Of a stretch of DNA of 42,252 bases, positions 33,639-42,187 are shown in pieces; position 1 is the stretch's first letter, and the number at the start of each line of letters is the position of its first letter. Source of the stretch: an uncultured Eubacteriales bacterium (GTDB lineage: Bacteria; Bacillota; Clostridia; Oscillospirales; CAG-382); NCBI GenBank assembly GCA_900548115.1, contig URJL01000016.1:1-42252 (forward strand). Reading direction: 5' to 3'. The translations under genes and the position numbers were made by a program. The notes below the pieces were generated by a model. That model worked only from the letters and a program-made list of their open reading frames with translations. It had not been told where the DNA came from and made no database searches.

Positions 33639-34226
33639 ATGGTGTTTAAGGAATATACCTACCGCGTACTTTTGGTATCGGCGGGCGAAGCCTTCGGCAC
33701 AGCCATGCTGAAGCATTTGCCCGAAAGCGAATATTTCCCCGTACACACGGCGAAAAGCTGCGGCGAAGCGCGGCGGATCTTAACCGAAAAGCAATATGAT
33801 TTTGTGCTGATAAACACCCCGCTGCCCGACGATTTCGGCGTGCGCCTTGCGGTGGATATCACCGCCGAGAGCGATACGGGCGTTTTGCTTTTCGTCAAGG
33901 GCGAATTATACGACGATATTCTGGCAAAAGTGACCGACTACGGCGTTTTGGCGCTTCCGAAGCCCACGCCGCAGGCTATGATACGACAATCCCTGAAGCT
34001 GCTTTGCGCAACGCGCGAACGCATTGCGCGCTATGAGGAAAAGCAGTTGTCCTTTGAAGAAAAAATGGAAGAGATACGTCTTGTGAACCGTGCCAAATGG
34101 AGACTGATCGAATGCCTGAAGATGACCGAGGAACAAGCGCACCGCTATATAGAAAAACAAGCCATGGACGAGCGTCTTTCAAAGCGCGCCGTGGCGGAGG
34201 CGATCATTAAAACATATAAGGAGTAA
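33639..34226 (+). CDS. ANTAR-domain RNA-binding regulator (NitR-like)
   Basis: A 195-residue protein. The N-terminal 125 residues are like a response-regulator receiver (RVLLVSAGEAFG, ILTEKQYDFVLINTPLPDD, then KP in ALPKPTP), but the phospho-acceptor region reads INTP, so the usual aspartate seems absent. After a coiled linker, the C-terminal ANTAR domain (about 140-193) has NRAKWRLIECLKMTEEQAH and DERLSKRAVAEAII. ANTAR proteins stop transcription termination at leader hairpins. The pair glnA-ANTAR (NitR) is known in solvent-producing clostridia. Here the leader terminator of glnA is the likely target. GGAGG-like site ahead. Confidence 0.88.
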   Translation: MVFKEYTYRVLLVSAGEAFGTAMLKHLPESEYFPVHTAKSCGEARRILTEKQYDFVLINTPLPDDFGVRLAVDITAESDTGVLLFVKGELYDDILAKVTDYGVLALPKPTPQAMIRQSLKLLCATRERIARYEEKQLSFEEKMEEIRLVNRAKWRLIECLKMTEEQAHRYIEKQAMDERLSKRAVAEAIIKTYKE

Positions 34227-34259
34227 ACCGAAGACGGTTCTCCGGGAGGATTTTTCATT

Positions 34260-35861
<1,602 letters not shown>

Positions 35862-35899
35862 AAAATAAAAAACATCGTCCGAGACGTATGAATACAGCA

Positions 35900-35930
35900 A
35901 AAAGGGGAAGCCGCGCTTCCCCTTTTCGTT
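35900..35930 (+). terminator. Intrinsic terminator after pyrG
   Basis: Perfect 12-bp stem (35900-35911 with 35915-35926), 3-base loop, then CGTTTTCG. It lies between the convergent pyrG and ATPase genes and could act on both. Confidence 0.82.
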
Positions 35931-35949
35931 TTCGTTTCAAAACTTTGTA

Positions 35950-37056
35950 TTATTTTGCGAACACCTGCCGCAAAAGCTTTTCGCCGATCTCCTCGGTGAT
36001 TGAAAAATCGGTGCAGGGGTGATACAGTTCTTCGATTCTGTCGTGATACAGCCCCGCCTTTGCGAGCGAGAAATAGGCCTCGGAAAGAAGAGAGGCGCGG
36101 CTTCGGTAAGTAAAGCGCAGCTTCTGCGTAATCTCGCTTCCCGCTTTTTTGTCAAAAAAGCGCTCGCCGTTGATATTCTTGTCGAAGGAAGAGCCGTAAG
36201 CCGTGAAATAAACGCCGCTGTCGGGGAAGAAAAGCCCGTCGATCTCCCCTTCGGTCTCGGGCGCATAGGATACGAAAACATGGGCGTTTTTCTTCTTTGC
36301 CCGTGCGAAAAGTCCCGCAAAATAAAGGCTGCCCGTTCCGCGATAGTCGGTGATCTTATAGGTGAATTTCGCTTCGCGTCGGAAGGTCTCGAGATAAACG
36401 CTGCCCGCCGCGCCGGCACTGCGTGCGATACGGGTCTCGGGAACGAAGAAACGTCCCGACGGAATGGACTTTTCGGAGATCGAAGAGAGGTTTTTCTCGA
36501 GCTTTTCCCACAATATATACGACGAAGTGAGCGAATCGGCTTCGTTTTTCAAAAGATTGGCAGCATGGAGGTATAAATAGGCTTTCCGATATTCCCGCTT
36601 TTTGCGGTCGGTCAGGGCAAAGATCTCATCTCGCCGCTCGGAAAGCGCCGCAATGTCCCACGCTCTTCCGAGATCGACCGTGATCTCCCGAACGCCGGCG
36701 GCGTACGGTGCGACCATATGCGGCGGCGTCGCGTCGATCAGCGCCGTTCTTCGCTCGGGGAAAAGAACGCCGTCCAGCGAGAAAGGACTCGACGAGCAAT
36801 GGATCTGCTCGACCTTTTCTCCTCGCTGCATTCCGCGCTTTGCCGCTTTTTTTAACAGAGTGCTCTTGCCGCTTCCCGGACCGCCGCCGAGAAGATACAG
36901 CCGATCGACGGCGCTTTTTCCGAAGATCTCGTCGAAATAACAGCGAAAACCGCCCGCGCCGTTGACCGCCGCAAAGCTGTGACGCGACGTGTCATTTTCA
37001 TCAAAAGGACCGAAAAGCTCGGTATAAGGTGTTGCCGTTGTAAGCTTGTGAATCAT
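35950..37056 (-). CDS. P-loop ATPase of the PRK06851-like family
   Basis: A 368-residue soluble protein with Walker A LGGGPGSGKSTLLKKAAKR (about 55-73). Its architecture recalls the clostridial PRK06851 family (two nucleoside-triphosphatase-like halves; the second here has FVSYAPETEGEIDGLFFPD). No enzyme role is established for the family. It lies 108 bases downstream of the spoIVA 3' end on the same strand, so it may originally have been read after spoIVA, which hints at a sporulation link; this is inference only. The ribosome site is weak (GGCGG 10 bases ahead). Confidence 0.75.
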   Translation of the reverse strand: MIHKLTTATPYTELFGPFDENDTSRHSFAAVNGAGGFRCYFDEIFGKSAVDRLYLLGGGPGSGKSTLLKKAAKRGMQRGEKVEQIHCSSSPFSLDGVLFPERRTALIDATPPHMVAPYAAGVREITVDLGRAWDIAALSERRDEIFALTDRKKREYRKAYLYLHAANLLKNEADSLTSSYILWEKLEKNLSSISEKSIPSGRFFVPETRIARSAGAAGSVYLETFRREAKFTYKITDYRGTGSLYFAGLFARAKKKNAHVFVSYAPETEGEIDGLFFPDSGVYFTAYGSSFDKNINGERFFDKKAGSEITQKLRFTYRSRASLLSEAYFSLAKAGLYHDRIEELYHPCTDFSITEEIGEKLLRQVFAK

Positions 37057-37164
37057 CGCTTTGTTCCGCCTTTTTTGGTTTTGTTATCAGAATATGGCGG
37101 AATTTATTTTTTGCCACCGTTCGGCACTCTTATGTGCGAAAAAATCAAAAAAGCGAAAAAGCGC

Positions 37165-37416
37165 TCAGAGAATAATGCAGATCAATCCGCCCGCACCGTC
37201 GTTGATGATCTTTTGCAGCGTGTCGGCAAGCTTCATGCGCGCCTCGTACGGCATATGGGCAAGCTTTGCGTTCAGTCCCTCGTTGATCAGCTCGTGCAGG
37301 CTCTTGCCGAACATATTGGACTGCCAGATCTTCTTCGGATCCTCTTCGAATTCCTTCAGTAAAAATTTCACCATGTCGTCCGATTGCTTCTCGCTTCCGA
37401 CAATGGGGCTTACCTC
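37165..37416 (-). pseudogene. spoIVA: 3' end of spoIVA (last 83 codons), cut off by an inserted element
   Basis: SpoIVA is the mother-cell ATPase that polymerises on the forespore to form the base of the spore coat. The last 83 residues encoded here match the C-terminus of SpoIVA closely: VSPIVGSEKQSDD, FEEDPKKIWQSNMFGKSLHE, MPYEARMKLADTL and the diagnostic end GAGGLICIIL. Nothing of the N-terminal Walker-A ATPase domain (about 400 residues) is present upstream. Instead the frame continues directly into a serine recombinase. The rest of spoIVA should lie beyond the other end of the inserted element, outside the window. Base composition changes from the core type to AT-rich at the junction. 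Confidence 0.92.
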
Positions 37417-39054
37417 TGTATCACTATACAAAATGAAGGGCTTAATTATGCTTACCTGCTCGGTCTTTGGAAACTTCATATCTATGCGTATTTTAACGCA
37501 TTTTTCGGTGCTTTCACGAAGCACGGTAATCTCCTTGAGCATATTTTGAGCAACCTCCAATGCAGACTGTTTGCTCGTTTGTATATCACTCAACGCCTTT
37601 CGTACTTCTTCCAAGAGAGACGTCTGCTCATTTGAATTTGCCTGTTCCTTTTTAAGCGCTTCTGCTTTTTGCGATAGTTTTTCAAGCTCTGTATTTAACT
37701 TATTTTTTGTTTCGAGATACTCCTCTTTTGAGATATCCCCCTCCGTATATAATTCAAGAATTTTGTCTTTTTTGGCACCGATTTTCGCCATATCGATAGA
37801 TAGCTTTTTTATATTGCTCACATAATCAACCCTCGTCGGAGTAGCCTCTGCATACATTGCAATTAGTTCGTTTACATCCGATTGATACTTGTCCCTATTC
37901 TCAAGAATATCCTCGCCGATTTTGGTGAGGATAGCATCTAAATCTCTTGTATATAAATGTGGGGACTTGCATTCTTTTCTGCCTTTTGCGAGATAAACTT
38001 TGCAGCACCAACCCTCTTGCGGAACTTTTCTGTCTTTCCACATTTTTCGATAATAGAATGTCCCGTGCTCTTCACATTTAATTTTCCCGCTGTAAGGGAA
38101 TCGGCTTTGCGTTCCGCTGCTTTTTTTCTTGTATTTCATTTCGCGCTCAATTAAAACAGCATTTGCCCGTTCCCACAATTCTTCACTCACTATTGCCGGA
38201 ATATCGTCATCCTTGTAGAGCAAGTGATCTGTTTCGGGGAGTTTAATGCTTTTCTTATCTCGATAATTGTTGCTTTCGGTAAGCCTGCCGTGGTAATATC
38301 CCTTATATTTGGGATTTTTAAGTATTTGCTTTAAAGTTCCCGGGTTTAATTCTTTTCCTTGTTGATTTCTATATCCAAGTTCCGTCAGCTTTTTTACGAT
38401 TGTTCGAAACCCGTACATTCCCGTTGCATATAGTGAATATAAATCTCGTATAAGCGGAGCCGTTTCTTCATCGACAGCCAACTTGCAATCTTGCTTTTTG
38501 TAACCGTACAAGTTGTTTGTTCCCAAAACCTTGCCGTTTTCATAGGCTTGCCGCATTCCGAATTTTACTCTTTCGGACAGTCTTCTCATTTCATCCTGCG
38601 CGAGAGAAGCCATGATGGTTAGGCGAAGCTCCGAATCGGTATAAAGGGTATTGATATTGTCAGACTGAAAAAAGACTCCGACTCCGTGACTTAATAAGTC
38701 CTGCGTATATTTTATACTGTCAAGGGTAGAACGCGAAAATCGACTGATTTCCTTTGTGATGATCAAATCAAATTTTTCGGCCATTCCATCCTCAATCATT
38801 CGGAGAAATTCTTCGCGCTTGTTTACGCTTGTACCACTTATTCCCTCATCAATATATCCACCTAAAAAAGCCCAGTTTTTATTCGACCGTATCAAATTTT
38901 CATAATAGCTTGTCTGATTTTCAAGCGAATTTAACTGTTCATCACGATCGGTGGATACTCTAGCGTAGTAAACTACTCGAAGTTCAATATCAAAAATACT
39001 TTTTCCCATATCCAAAAGGCGTCTTGTCTTTAACAAATCCACGATAACACCCAC
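37165..39054 (-). CDS. Large serine recombinase fused in frame to the SpoIVA C-terminus
   Basis: Site-specific recombinase of the large serine class (phage integrase, TnpX, SpoIVCA type). Of 629 residues, the first 546 or so are recombinase: catalytic domain with Ser34 in YYARVSTDRDEQ, GGYIDEGISGTS and TKEISRFSRS; the recombinase domain (GYKKQDCKLAVDEE, LKQILKNPKYKGYYHGR); a zinc-ribbon-like region (KCEEHGTFYYRK, WCCKVYLAKGRKECKSP); and a coiled coil (about 435-520). The last 83 residues are SpoIVA. There is no stop codon between them, so the fused protein would be made unless the element is excised. Start is GTG 39054, 3 bases after the preceding small gene's stop. It probably recombines the ends of its own element. 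Confidence 0.92.
   Translation of the reverse strand: MGVIVDLLKTRRLLDMGKSIFDIELRVVYYARVSTDRDEQLNSLENQTSYYENLIRSNKNWAFLGGYIDEGISGTSVNKREEFLRMIEDGMAEKFDLIITKEISRFSRSTLDSIKYTQDLLSHGVGVFFQSDNINTLYTDSELRLTIMASLAQDEMRRLSERVKFGMRQAYENGKVLGTNNLYGYKKQDCKLAVDEETAPLIRDLYSLYATGMYGFRTIVKKLTELGYRNQQGKELNPGTLKQILKNPKYKGYYHGRLTESNNYRDKKSIKLPETDHLLYKDDDIPAIVSEELWERANAVLIEREMKYKKKSSGTQSRFPYSGKIKCEEHGTFYYRKMWKDRKVPQEGWCCKVYLAKGRKECKSPHLYTRDLDAILTKIGEDILENRDKYQSDVNELIAMYAEATPTRVDYVSNIKKLSIDMAKIGAKKDKILELYTEGDISKEEYLETKNKLNTELEKLSQKAEALKKEQANSNEQTSLLEEVRKALSDIQTSKQSALEVAQNMLKEITVLRESTEKCVKIRIDMKFPKTEQVSIIKPFILYSDTEVSPIVGSEKQSDDMVKFLLKEFEEDPKKIWQSNMFGKSLHELINEGLNAKLAHMPYEARMKLADTLQKIINDGAGGLICIIL
37411..37425. other. 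Putative attachment-site core at the recombinase-spoIVA junction
   Basis: Here the AT-rich recombinase codons (ILYSD) give way to the spoIVA codons (EVSPIVG). The exact crossover cannot be fixed without the other end. Large serine recombinases swap at a 2-base core inside sites of about 40-50 bp. The bases around ACAGAGG (minus strand) are the likely region. Confidence 0.6.
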
Positions 39055-39057
39055 TTT

Positions 39058-39237
39058 CTACATGCAAGTATAGCAACACTTTTCGAGTTCGTCAATTTTT
39101 TTTGATAACTGTTCATTGACATACTCATACATGTATGTAGGGATCCTTTTGTTTTGATAGAGTGCTATATTTAAGAATTTCTGATTAAGCAAATGGGCAA
39201 GACGAGATACGTTATTTTTTTGAGTTATTGACTCCAA
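39058..39237 (-). CDS. Small protein preceding the recombinase
   Basis: A 59-residue protein with mixed charge and a C-terminal KIDELEKCCYTCM (three cysteines). Start taken as TTG 39237, which has an AAGGAGG 7 bases ahead; GTG 39243 overlaps the ribosome site. It ends 3 bases before the recombinase start and begins inside the previous small gene, so it belongs to the element's operon. Position and size would fit a recombination partner or directionality factor, but there is no recognisable motif. Confidence 0.6.
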   Translation of the reverse strand: MESITQKNNVSRLAHLLNQKFLNIALYQNKRIPTYMYEYVNEQLSKKIDELEKCCYTCM

Positions 39238-39439
39238 AACCACCCCTCCTTTTCCTGTTGCTTAATACTATGACCAGAAGCAACTTTTTATTCGTATACG
39301 AACAAACACCCCGATAGCGCGGATTAAGACACTTATAAAATGTTTTAATCTCCAACATCAAGGCATAAGTTGCACTTACAAAAATGGGATAAATACCCTT
39401 TTCGGCAAATTCAAACGATGTTTTGCTAAAACACTCCAT
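39212..39439 (-). CDS. Small basic protein in the element operon
   Basis: A 75-residue protein beginning MECFSKTSFEFAEKGIYPIF and ending in a very basic tail (SNRKRRGGFGVNNSKK). GAGAGGTGA precedes the start. A longer frame from 39529 lacks a ribosome site. It overlaps the next gene by 26 bases. No family recognised. Similar short basic proteins occur in clostridial mobile elements and might bind DNA. Confidence 0.5.
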   Translation of the reverse strand: MECFSKTSFEFAEKGIYPIFVSATYALMLEIKTFYKCLNPRYRGVCSYTNKKLLLVIVLSNRKRRGGFGVNNSKK

Positions 39440-39572
39440 AGGGATTTCACCTCTCCGCCATCCGACCGAGCTACCCCCATTGCCTGCGACGCTTTTAACG
39501 CTCGGACTGTGGCTGGGTAGAAGTATCATTGTACCGGTATAAAGTCATCGCCTGCAAGGTAGCTGCCTTACT

Positions 39573-39731
39573 TTACGTCATTGATATTTCTCGCTCGGAC
39601 AGTTTTTCATCTTTTATTGGAAAATAAAAAACTATCGTCTCGGCGTATCTGCCGCTTGGCTCGTCCGTACCGGAATGTATCTGTTTGCCGATATACTGCA
39701 CTGCCGTTATCTTGCGTGCTTTCTTTATCAA
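39573..39731 (-). CDS. Very small protein (52 codons) after the HTH gene
   Basis: The frame starts with TTG 39731, three bases after the HTH gene's stop, and encodes a coherent protein-like sequence (KKARKITAVQYIGKQIHSG, ETIVFYFPIKDEKLSEREI). No separate ribosome site; translation would rely on coupling. The even composition and lack of stops suggest it is real. Function unknown. The 130 or so bases that follow (39440-39572) hold no gene that I can support. Confidence 0.4.
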   Translation of the reverse strand: MIKKARKITAVQYIGKQIHSGTDEPSGRYAETIVFYFPIKDEKLSEREISMT

Positions 39732-39734
39732 AGA

Positions 39735-40079
39735 TCACATTGCGGTTTTAGGCATTGAAAACTTATTGATGATGTTACTTACAATATTTCTCTCCGCCTG
39801 ATTAAGTGTGCCTAAAATCTCGGTAAGCACCCTTTCCTCATCGCAAGATAAATATCGGAAAATTCTGTTGTGATAATCTTCCATCAAAAATATTCCGCCG
39901 TTTGCATCGCTTCTTGTACGAATGGGAGCGTAACGACCAAGAAAGGTAATATCGTTATACACCGTGTTTTTATGCACGGAATACCTTGTTGACAATTCGG
40001 ACAATGTTACTTTTCCCGAATTTATAATCAAAAGCAGTATTTCTATCCGTCTTTCAAAGGTAGACAATTTACCTATCAT
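39735..40079 (-). CDS. HTH (DeoR/HTH_11-like) transcriptional regulator of the element
   Basis: A 114-residue protein. The N-terminal winged helix (RRIEILLLIINSGKVTLSEL followed by STRYSVHKNTVYNDITFLGR) is like that of DeoR and BirA-type repressors. The C-terminal half (SCDEERVLTEILGTLNQAER) resembles small regulators in clostridial conjugative and serine-recombinase elements. GGGGG lies 10 bases ahead of ATG 40079 (ATG 40085 is too close). It heads a minus-strand operon leading to the recombinase, so it may control the element's excision. Confidence 0.75.
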   Translation of the reverse strand: MIGKLSTFERRIEILLLIINSGKVTLSELSTRYSVHKNTVYNDITFLGRYAPIRTRSDANGGIFLMEDYHNRIFRYLSCDEERVLTEILGTLNQAERNIVSNIINKFSMPKTAM

Positions 40080-40107
40080 AGCCATTACACCCCCTTCCGA
40101 CCAAATG

Positions 40108-40163
40108 CATTGTAACACCTAATGTCACAAGCCCATTGTAATTTTGAAAAAATAATCAGACAA
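40108..40163 (-). promoter_or_regulatory. Promoter and direct repeats controlling the element operon
   Basis: On the minus strand TTGTCT (40158-40163) and TACAAT (40135-40140) are 17 bases apart. The octamer TTACAATG occurs twice in direct orientation (40134-40141 and 40108-40115), once over the -10 and once just downstream, a likely operator for self-repression by the HTH protein. Confidence 0.5.
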
Positions 40164-41162
40164 TTCCACCTATTTGTGTAAAGTTAACTTCAATTCACTC
40201 AGCTTTTCGGGGTAGAAAATCATTCGTTTTTAATAAAATGCAAAAATAGAAGCAGCTAATGTTGTTTGTATATTGCCTCCGGTCAGCTCGACTGTACAGT
40301 TCAATCGATTCATGATCTATCGCAATTGTCGTTTAGTTCTCCCTCGCTCATATACCGAATTACCGTTGATCCGATATTAAAACCGCTTGACGGCTGTTCC
40401 GAAAATCAATTTCACAGTTACAAATACATCTTGCAGACAGGGTACGATATGTTACATCAACATCGGTATAAAGCCATATACTCGAAGCACAATTCATACC
40501 GTTTGCATCAATCACTTTATTGTTTATTATGATTCAGTCCCCATTGTAAATAAGAAATCCGGCAAATCATTTGAATTGCCGGATTAAAACTTAATATTAT
40601 TCTAGCCTTGCAAATACAGAAAACAGATTTCAGCCTAACCACATTCGCTTTTGTCGTCAGCGTACTGCGCAAACGCCGCAAAAGTAGTAGTATTTCTCTT
40701 TGCCGGTTTCTGTACAAATTGTTGTTATGCGGTTCTGCTGTCTTTGAACTTTTTGTAGGAGTTCAGGCCCACTGCTTTCAAAAATCACTTTTCATCGCGC
40801 CCTAGAAACATACTCGTGAAAAGTGATTCTTCAAATTCAAATGTTTATGATGTTTCATCTTCTTCGAGTGGATCGATGCGTTTGCGCTATGCTTTTCCGT
40901 AGCCTACCTCTTTCAGCATCCTCGTCGGATTCGCCGCAAAACAATCCGCACAATTGCAACTAACCGGAAAAATTTACTCTTTTTCAAAGGCATGCTTGTT
41001 CCGATAATTAATTTTGGAAAATCACATCCTGTGCAAAAAGACACTGTATACTTCCACCGGTTTGTAGGTCCCATCCCCCCATGAACTCCCCGATACCTCG
41101 ACTCTTCCTTAAGGAATTTATTTACGACATCCTAATACTTGTCTGCTTGAAACAACAGAAGG
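40164..41162. other. About 1 kb of AT-rich DNA with no intact gene
   Basis: No convincing complete gene. On the minus strand, short protein-like runs appear in shifting frames, for example around 40340-40520 (VIDANGMNCASSIWLYTDVD, then in another frame FNIGSTVIRYMSEGELND), ended by stops. This looks like a decayed gene or genes. A 12-bp inverted repeat is listed separately. Confidence 0.5.
40783..40828. repeat. Perfect 12-bp inverted repeat with a 22-base spacer
   Basis: AATCACTTTTCA at 40783-40794 and its exact complement TGAAAAGTGATT at 40817-40828. No long T run follows on either strand, so it is a poor terminator. It could be a regulator site or a remnant of a small transposon end. Confidence 0.55.
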
Positions 41163-41627
41163 TCAGCTGCTCCGAAAACGCCTTCGGCTCGGTCGCGCCC
41201 TTGTGTTTTGGTACTGCCACTGCTTGTTATCATCCATAAATTTACAATAATATATCGGCGTAATACCGGTTCCACTTTTCGATACCCTCGAATATACAAG
41301 TCCCACAAAATCCCACGTGGAATTGTATTTGTTAAAATAGGCCTCATTATCGGAAAAATCGAAAATTTCTTTATAACCAAGTTGTTCAAATATCAGTACC
41401 AAGTCATCGTTTGATTTATCGTAATCTCGGTTGGTAATACAGGTACCTCCGGATTCGGAAAACAACTCGCTCTCCGCTACTCTTAAAAACACTTCCTCAT
41501 ATTGCTCATAATCCTCCGTAATTTCGCGTAAATCCGGAACCGAATTATCACACTTACACAATAAAATAAAAAGGGCCAAAATAAGTATGAAGATCAGTAT
41601 TCCCTTAAATACTCTAAACGAAAGCAT
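41163..41627 (-). CDS. Small membrane-anchored or exported protein, unknown
   Basis: A 154-residue protein with an N-terminal hydrophobic segment (FKGILIFILILALFILLCKC) that could be a signal, lipoprotein or membrane anchor, then an acidic soluble domain (SVPDLREITEDYEQYEEVF, FEQLGYKEIFDFSDNEAYF). ATG 41627 is chosen because GGGGGA lies 8 bases ahead. The last 15 residues (NTRARPSRRRFRSS) are very basic and GC-rich, unlike the rest, so the 3' end may be joined to foreign sequence. Lying downstream of RHS remnants, it could be an immunity or accessory protein, but no family is recognised. Confidence 0.55.
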   Translation of the reverse strand: MLSFRVFKGILIFILILALFILLCKCDNSVPDLREITEDYEQYEEVFLRVAESELFSESGGTCITNRDYDKSNDDLVLIFEQLGYKEIFDFSDNEAYFNKYNSTWDFVGLVYSRVSKSGTGITPIYYCKFMDDNKQWQYQNTRARPSRRRFRSS

Positions 41628-41684
41628 AGACATTCCCCCGAAGATAAAATTGCTTCGTCTTAAAAATTGAACAAGTAAATTCGC

Positions 41685-41914
41685 TTAAACATGTGAACAG
41701 ATACGGTTTTCCGTCCCCTGTATCCAACACTTCGCATCCAACTCAACCGCATATATTTCCGTACCATAGTACTGTCCCAACTCATGAAAATCTTCCTATG
41801 TATTGTCGGCTTGTTCGGTCTCGGACGCATTTTGTGAACCGTAAATTCGAATTCCGTATTCCTCCGGTTCAAGATACATCCGTTCGTCATCTTTGGTGAG
41901 AAGAGTAATGATTG
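41685..41914 (-). pseudogene. Decayed small gene with an internal stop codon
   Basis: A minus-strand frame gives a coherent acidic sequence (DDERMYLEPEEYGIRIYGSQ, then after a TAG at 41796-41798 EDFHELGQYYGTEIYAVELD and CWIQGTENRICSHV). Without the stop it would encode about 75 residues. No start with a ribosome site was found. Its place between the RHS remnant and the membrane protein suggests a toxin tip or immunity gene remnant, which is inference. Confidence 0.5.
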
Positions 41915-41934
41915 CTTATCATAATTGGATTATT

Positions 41935-42187
41935 ACAACACGCCGGATCTTCGGCGCGAGGTCGAACGTTTACAGGGGTATAGTACCACGCCATGGGGTA
42001 CTATACCCCTGTTTCGGAATCATACCGGCTACCGGTAGCCTGCGTATCGGAAAGAGTTTTCTACTGTTTCGGTTGATGCGAGAATAACTCCAAAGGCATC
42101 GTATGTAGAACGATTTACGGCATTTTCTTCGCTGTCGATGAGTGCGATGACATTTCATTGTAATTATAGAAACAGGTAATTCGTCAC
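41935..42187 (-). pseudogene. RHS-repeat protein fragment, decayed
   Basis: The minus strand encodes the characteristic end of an RHS core: NVIALIDSEENAVNRSTYDA, then FGVILAS, SFRYAGY, YDSETGV and WYYTPVNVRPRAEDPA. It is broken by stops (TAA and TGA before NVIALID, TAG after FRYAGYR, TAG after GV) and by a 7-base duplication (GCCGGTA) between FRYAGYR and YDSETG. RHS proteins are large shells that carry a variable toxin tip. Only the last part of the core lies in the window, and it cannot be made as an intact protein. Confidence 0.72.
41972..42012. repeat. Perfect 16-bp inverted repeat with a 9-base spacer
   Basis: ACAGGGGTATAGTACC (41972-41987) and its exact complement (41997-42012) flank ACGCCATGG. 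It lies inside the RHS fragment where the conserved GxYY...YY codons fall. The hairpin would be very stable, but no T run follows. It may be a chance product of the RHS motif's own symmetry or a small inserted element. Confidence 0.6.

Noticed and set aside
39450..39540. A tRNA-like stretch (GGGGGTAGCTCGGTCGGAT on the minus strand)
   Set aside because: It resembles the 5' half of a tRNA, but no matching acceptor arm, anticodon stem or CCA end follows; it also overlaps an open frame.
40517..40717. A 66-codon frame on the minus strand
   Set aside because: No ribosome site, low-complexity composition and no protein-like pattern; treated as part of the gene-free region.
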